Source: CAWIVH01 sp963839475 (GTDB lineage: Bacteria > Acidobacteriota > UBA6911). From it: DNA of 64,000 bases. The position numbers were made by a program, and so were the translations under genes. The notes below the pieces were generated by a model. The model was not told where the DNA came from and searched no databases. It worked only from the letters and a program-made list of their open reading frames with translations. Positions within the stretch are counted from its first letter, which is position 1; each line of letters opens with the position of its first letter. Shown in pieces: positions 61,422 to 64,000 of this stretch. The stretch is taken from NCBI GenBank assembly GCA_963839475.1, contig CAWIVH010000001.1, forward strand, positions 496,001 through 560,000. The letters run 5' to 3'.

Positions 61422-63371
61422 TCAACGGCCGGCTGCCGGCACAATCGGCAGCAAAATGCGCGAGGGATGTTGCGGGTCGTGGTAAACCGTATTCCTGGCC
61501 ACTCGGGTCTGCCTCTGCTGGTTCAGCGGTTCGCCGGTGTTGGGATTGACGTCGAAGCGCGGAAAATTGCTGCTCGAGATGTCAAGCCGGATACGATGCC
61601 CGCGCTGAAAGACGAGCGAGGTTGGATACATTTCAATCGTGAACTCGAACGGTTCTCCGGGAGTTAATGGCCGGGAGGTTTTAGCGGACTCCCGGAATCG
61701 CGCGCGCACGATGCTGTCTGCAACATTCAGATCGACGCCCGCCGGGAAGTCCCGGTTGGGGGGATAGGCATCCACCAGCTTGGCGGTGAAATCCGTGTCG
61801 GGGGCATCGGACGACGCCCAGAGCTTTACGATCAGCCGCCCAGTAACCTCGATATCACGGTCCAGCGGCTGGGTTTGAAAGGCCAGCACATCAGGACGCG
61901 CGGATAAAGGCAGGTTGTCCTTACAGAGCCAAATGTCGCCGCGGCAGCGCTGGTCCTGAGCACCACGCAGCATCAGAACGCCTTCGGATGATACATTTCC
62001 TCCGATGGTCGGAACCGGGTTCGTGGGATCGAACTGATAGGTGGTCGGTGCAGTAGAATCCGGCTTCGCGGCCGACAGAGTCCCATCGGAATGGATATAG
62101 TACGGGGTGTCGATCGCCCGTGCCAGCGGCCACGAGCTCTCGTCGCGCCAGGCCCCACCGACAAAAAGTCGCCCTTCGGGCGTGCGATGAGCGTCGCCGC
62201 CCCCCATGACAAACAGGCGAACGGGGGCTTCCTTTTCAATCCCATTTTGAAGGTTCTTCAAAAAGCGGTCGTACCATCGGAGCCGCACTGCGTTCATATC
62301 GATGGCGGCAGAGGGCCCGAACTCCGCGATCCCGGAATAGCTCACGCCTTGACCGCCATGTGTCCAGGGACCGACAAGCAAACGCTGCGGGCTTTTTTTG
62401 GCTTTCGCCAATTCCCGATAGTTGAGGTTGGCAACCTGGCTACCCCAGGAGTCGTACCAGCCGGTCACGTGATAAACCGGCACGTCTTTATACTCGGGAA
62501 TGTGATCGACAACTCCGGAACCCATATCGGTCCAAAACGCATCGTTCTCGCCATGCCGCATGGCTTCCACCAGCCAGCTTTCGTAGTCCGGCGCGTATTT
62601 AAGCGGAGTCGTGCCGGGCCGCAACGGCAGCGCTCTAACATATTCCTTTACATTGATACCCAACTCATCGAGCGCCGCAGCTGCAGCCGGGAATGCGGCT
62701 GCCCGAAGAGTCGCCTGGCGGGCATTGGGGCTTGCGGAGAGACCGGTCGCGCCGGCGCGTGTTCCGGTCGCGTTGCCAAGAGTAAGGATCCAGTTGAACC
62801 AGCGCAACTCAAACGCGCCATTGTGGCGGATGCCGAACCGCCCGCAATTGCTCATGGCATCGATGGGAACCATGGCAGCCAGATTGGGGGCATTGGCAAT
62901 GGCAAGCGCATGCTGAGTGGCGCCGCCATAGGAGGTTCCCATGGTCCCGACTTTGCCGCTGGACCAGGGCTGCTCCCCGATCCACTTCAGCAGGTCGGCG
63001 CCATCCGCGCCGTCATCCCTGAGCGGCCGCCAGCGCCCTTCGGAGCGGAATCTCCCGCGCACGTCCTGCACCACAACCGCATACCCGCGCGCAACGAAGT
63101 ATTCGATCATCGCATAGGCAACGTCATTCTTATTGTACGGGGTTCGTTCCACGATGGCCGGAAACAGGCCGGAAGCAGCGGAGCCTTTTGCCGGAAGGTA
63201 AACATCCGTCGCCAGCTTGATCCCGTCCCGCGCCGGAACCATGACATTGCGCAATGCGACGACATCATAGGCATCCGCGGATTGCGGCCTCGCACCTGCG
63301 ATTCCGGCCAACAAGCCGATCAGAAGGACCCATGCGATACGGATGATGACGGAGCGTTTCTCATTCCCCAT
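61422..63371 (-). CDS. Secreted CocE/NonD-family hydrolase (S15-like)
   Basis: The protein has 649 residues with a signal peptide (VIIRIAWVLLIGLLAGIAGA). The alpha/beta hydrolase fold has ERTPYNKND, the oxyanion region VQDVRGRFRSEG and nucleophile elbow GTSYGG (Ser147). A C-terminal jelly-roll (from about 450) includes GPWTHGG-linked His and VTGRLIVKLWASSDAPDTDF, typical of the X-Pro dipeptidyl-peptidase/CocE family. It cleaves esters or amides outside the cytoplasm. Convergent with the heme-motif gene at 88 bp. Confidence 0.9.
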   Translation of the reverse strand: MGNEKRSVIIRIAWVLLIGLLAGIAGARPQSADAYDVVALRNVMVPARDGIKLATDVYLPAKGSAASGLFPAIVERTPYNKNDVAYAMIEYFVARGYAVVVQDVRGRFRSEGRWRPLRDDGADGADLLKWIGEQPWSSGKVGTMGTSYGGATQHALAIANAPNLAAMVPIDAMSNCGRFGIRHNGAFELRWFNWILTLGNATGTRAGATGLSASPNARQATLRAAAFPAAAAALDELGINVKEYVRALPLRPGTTPLKYAPDYESWLVEAMRHGENDAFWTDMGSGVVDHIPEYKDVPVYHVTGWYDSWGSQVANLNYRELAKAKKSPQRLLVGPWTHGGQGVSYSGIAEFGPSAAIDMNAVRLRWYDRFLKNLQNGIEKEAPVRLFVMGGGDAHRTPEGRLFVGGAWRDESSWPLARAIDTPYYIHSDGTLSAAKPDSTAPTTYQFDPTNPVPTIGGNVSSEGVLMLRGAQDQRCRGDIWLCKDNLPLSARPDVLAFQTQPLDRDIEVTGRLIVKLWASSDAPDTDFTAKLVDAYPPNRDFPAGVDLNVADSIVRARFRESAKTSRPLTPGEPFEFTIEMYPTSLVFQRGHRIRLDISSSNFPRFDVNPNTGEPLNQQRQTRVARNTVYHDPQHPSRILLPIVPAAGR

Positions 63372-63873
63372 AATGTTCTCCCGAGAGCCTGATCGATTAT
63401 TTCACAGATGGGGAAGGAGAATCAAAGGCCGTACCTTCGGCGAAAGAGCCAAATGCCGGGTGACAAAGGTCGAATTGGAAATGTCGATCCATCCGTCGTT
63501 CGTCCGCTGTTGCCATGAGTTCAGTGCAAAACCGGATGGATTTCACCCAAGCTTTTAAACGAGGCGGCGGAAGGCGCGATCATTTCAGGCGTTGCACCTC
63601 ATTCGCACCTTTCCCTGGTCCGCCGCCCGACCCGTTTAAAGCAAATCGATCTCTTACTGCACTTCTCCAAAACTCGCAATCATCGGCAGTCATATAGGAA
63701 TGCGAAATCCGCGTGTGAAAAGTGACATCGATTAAAGATTTTTATTGTTTTGGGTGGAAAAATCTCGGCGGCCCGCGGGCTGAGGTCCGTGAAGGGCTGA
63801 AGGCACCTCATTCCGAAGCAGGGTTAATGCTGAGCGCGAAGCCTGAAGCGTATTGCCGGGACCGTCGGCACGG
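63372..63873. other. Intergenic gap with inverted repeat
   Basis: 502 bp without a convincing gene. GCTTTTAAACGAGGCGGCGG (63551-63570) and CGCCGCCCGACCCGTTTAAAGC (63621-63642) are imperfect inverse copies about 50 bp apart. A leftward 79-codon frame at 63732-63971 overlaps the real gene end in another frame and is not accepted. Confidence 0.55.
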
Positions 63874-64000
63874 TCACCCCTGATCGGGATCCCAATCGCA
63901 TGGGTGTCGCTCAAAATAACTGACGTTGGCCAGCAGCGCCGGTCCGGCGGCGCGGAATCCGAACACCGCATCTTCGATGCTGGGGCGCCCGGCCCTGATG
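63874..64000 (-). CDS. Gfo/Idh/MocA family oxidoreductase, C-terminal end (truncated by window)
   Basis: Reading leftward from the edge gives RAGRPSIEDAVFGFRAAGPA, then LLANVSYFERHPCDWDPDQG and a TGA at 63874. The sequence SIEDAVFGFRAAGPALL and the closing WDP are the usual end of inositol-dehydrogenase-like Gfo/Idh/MocA proteins. The gene continues beyond base 64000. Only 42 residues are visible, so the subfamily cannot be stated. It would be the third such oxidoreductase in the window. Confidence 0.75.
   Translation of the reverse strand, partial: IRAGRPSIEDAVFGFRAAGPALLANVSYFERHPCDWDPDQG

Noticed and set aside
62091..63392. 433-codon rightward frame opposite the CocE-type gene
   Set aside because: Antisense to a complete hydrolase with signal peptide; no supporting signals.
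63732..63971. 79-codon leftward frame at the right edge
   Set aside because: It overlaps, in a different frame, the clear C-terminus of a Gfo/Idh/MocA protein.

Overview
This 64 kb window looks like a chromosomal fragment from an Acidobacteriota soil bacterium. The inference rests on gene content. There is an Oar-like TonB-dependent receptor with an N-terminal carboxypeptidase-regulatory-like domain, a Ser/Thr kinase fused to a TolB-type propeller, and CRTAC1/ASPIC proteins next to TPR and BNR-propeller proteins. Many small enzymes carry Tat leaders (isomerases, sulfatase, aldo/keto reductase, GH116). Coding density is ordinary, and many intergenic gaps are filled with hairpin-forming repeats. 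I found no tRNA, rRNA, CRISPR or phage genes.

Layout. 0-0.5 kb: end of a sugar-phosphate isomerase-like gene. 0.8-6.6 kb: a nitric oxide defence module. norR and a co-transcribed beta-propeller gene run leftward. A RIC (YtfE-type) iron-sulfur repair gene and a quinol-dependent NO reductase run rightward. Between them lie repeated palindromes and a well-formed sigma-54 promoter, so sensing, repair and detoxification form one circuit. 6.7-21 kb: a mostly exported set for carbohydrate or lipid turnover, made of TIM-barrel isomerases, a ceramidase-like protein, PHP hydrolases, two DUF362 proteins, a mannonate dehydratase-like protein, a frameshifted DUF2961 gene and two Gfo/Idh/MocA oxidoreductases, plus a TrmN6-like methyltransferase. 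21.2-24.8 kb: the large TonB-dependent receptor.

25.4-42.3 kb: a rightward run of exported proteins. It contains an alkaline-phosphatase-superfamily lipoprotein with TPRs, a CRTAC1 protein, a TPR protein, two paralogous 12-Asp-box propellers flanking a conserved protein of unknown function, an alpha/beta hydrolase and a GH116 glycosidase. A small leftward lipocalin-like gene interrupts it. This is the best candidate for an undescribed surface or periplasmic polymer-processing system. 42.4-46.2 kb: an M28 peptidase with a very large unassigned N-terminal region, a GNAT acetyltransferase and a decayed IS1-type transposase, possibly an acquired block. 46.2-64 kb: kinase-propeller, SDR, amidohydrolase, DUF6786, PEP carboxylase, Tat sulfatase plus Tat aldo/keto reductase, thioesterase, a heme-motif/TolB/TPR protein, a CocE-type hydrolase and, at the right edge, the end of another Gfo/Idh/MocA gene.

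The most striking non-coding signal is a dispersed family of about 60-80 bp hairpins (arms beginning TTGAACCGC, built from 8-9 bp AAG-containing units). There are seven copies; five sit in gaps between convergent genes. Two copies share a further 75 bp of homology. A second motif, beginning CTAGTTTCTGTC, supplies the stop codon of two unrelated genes and forms the inverted ends of a 215 bp element.
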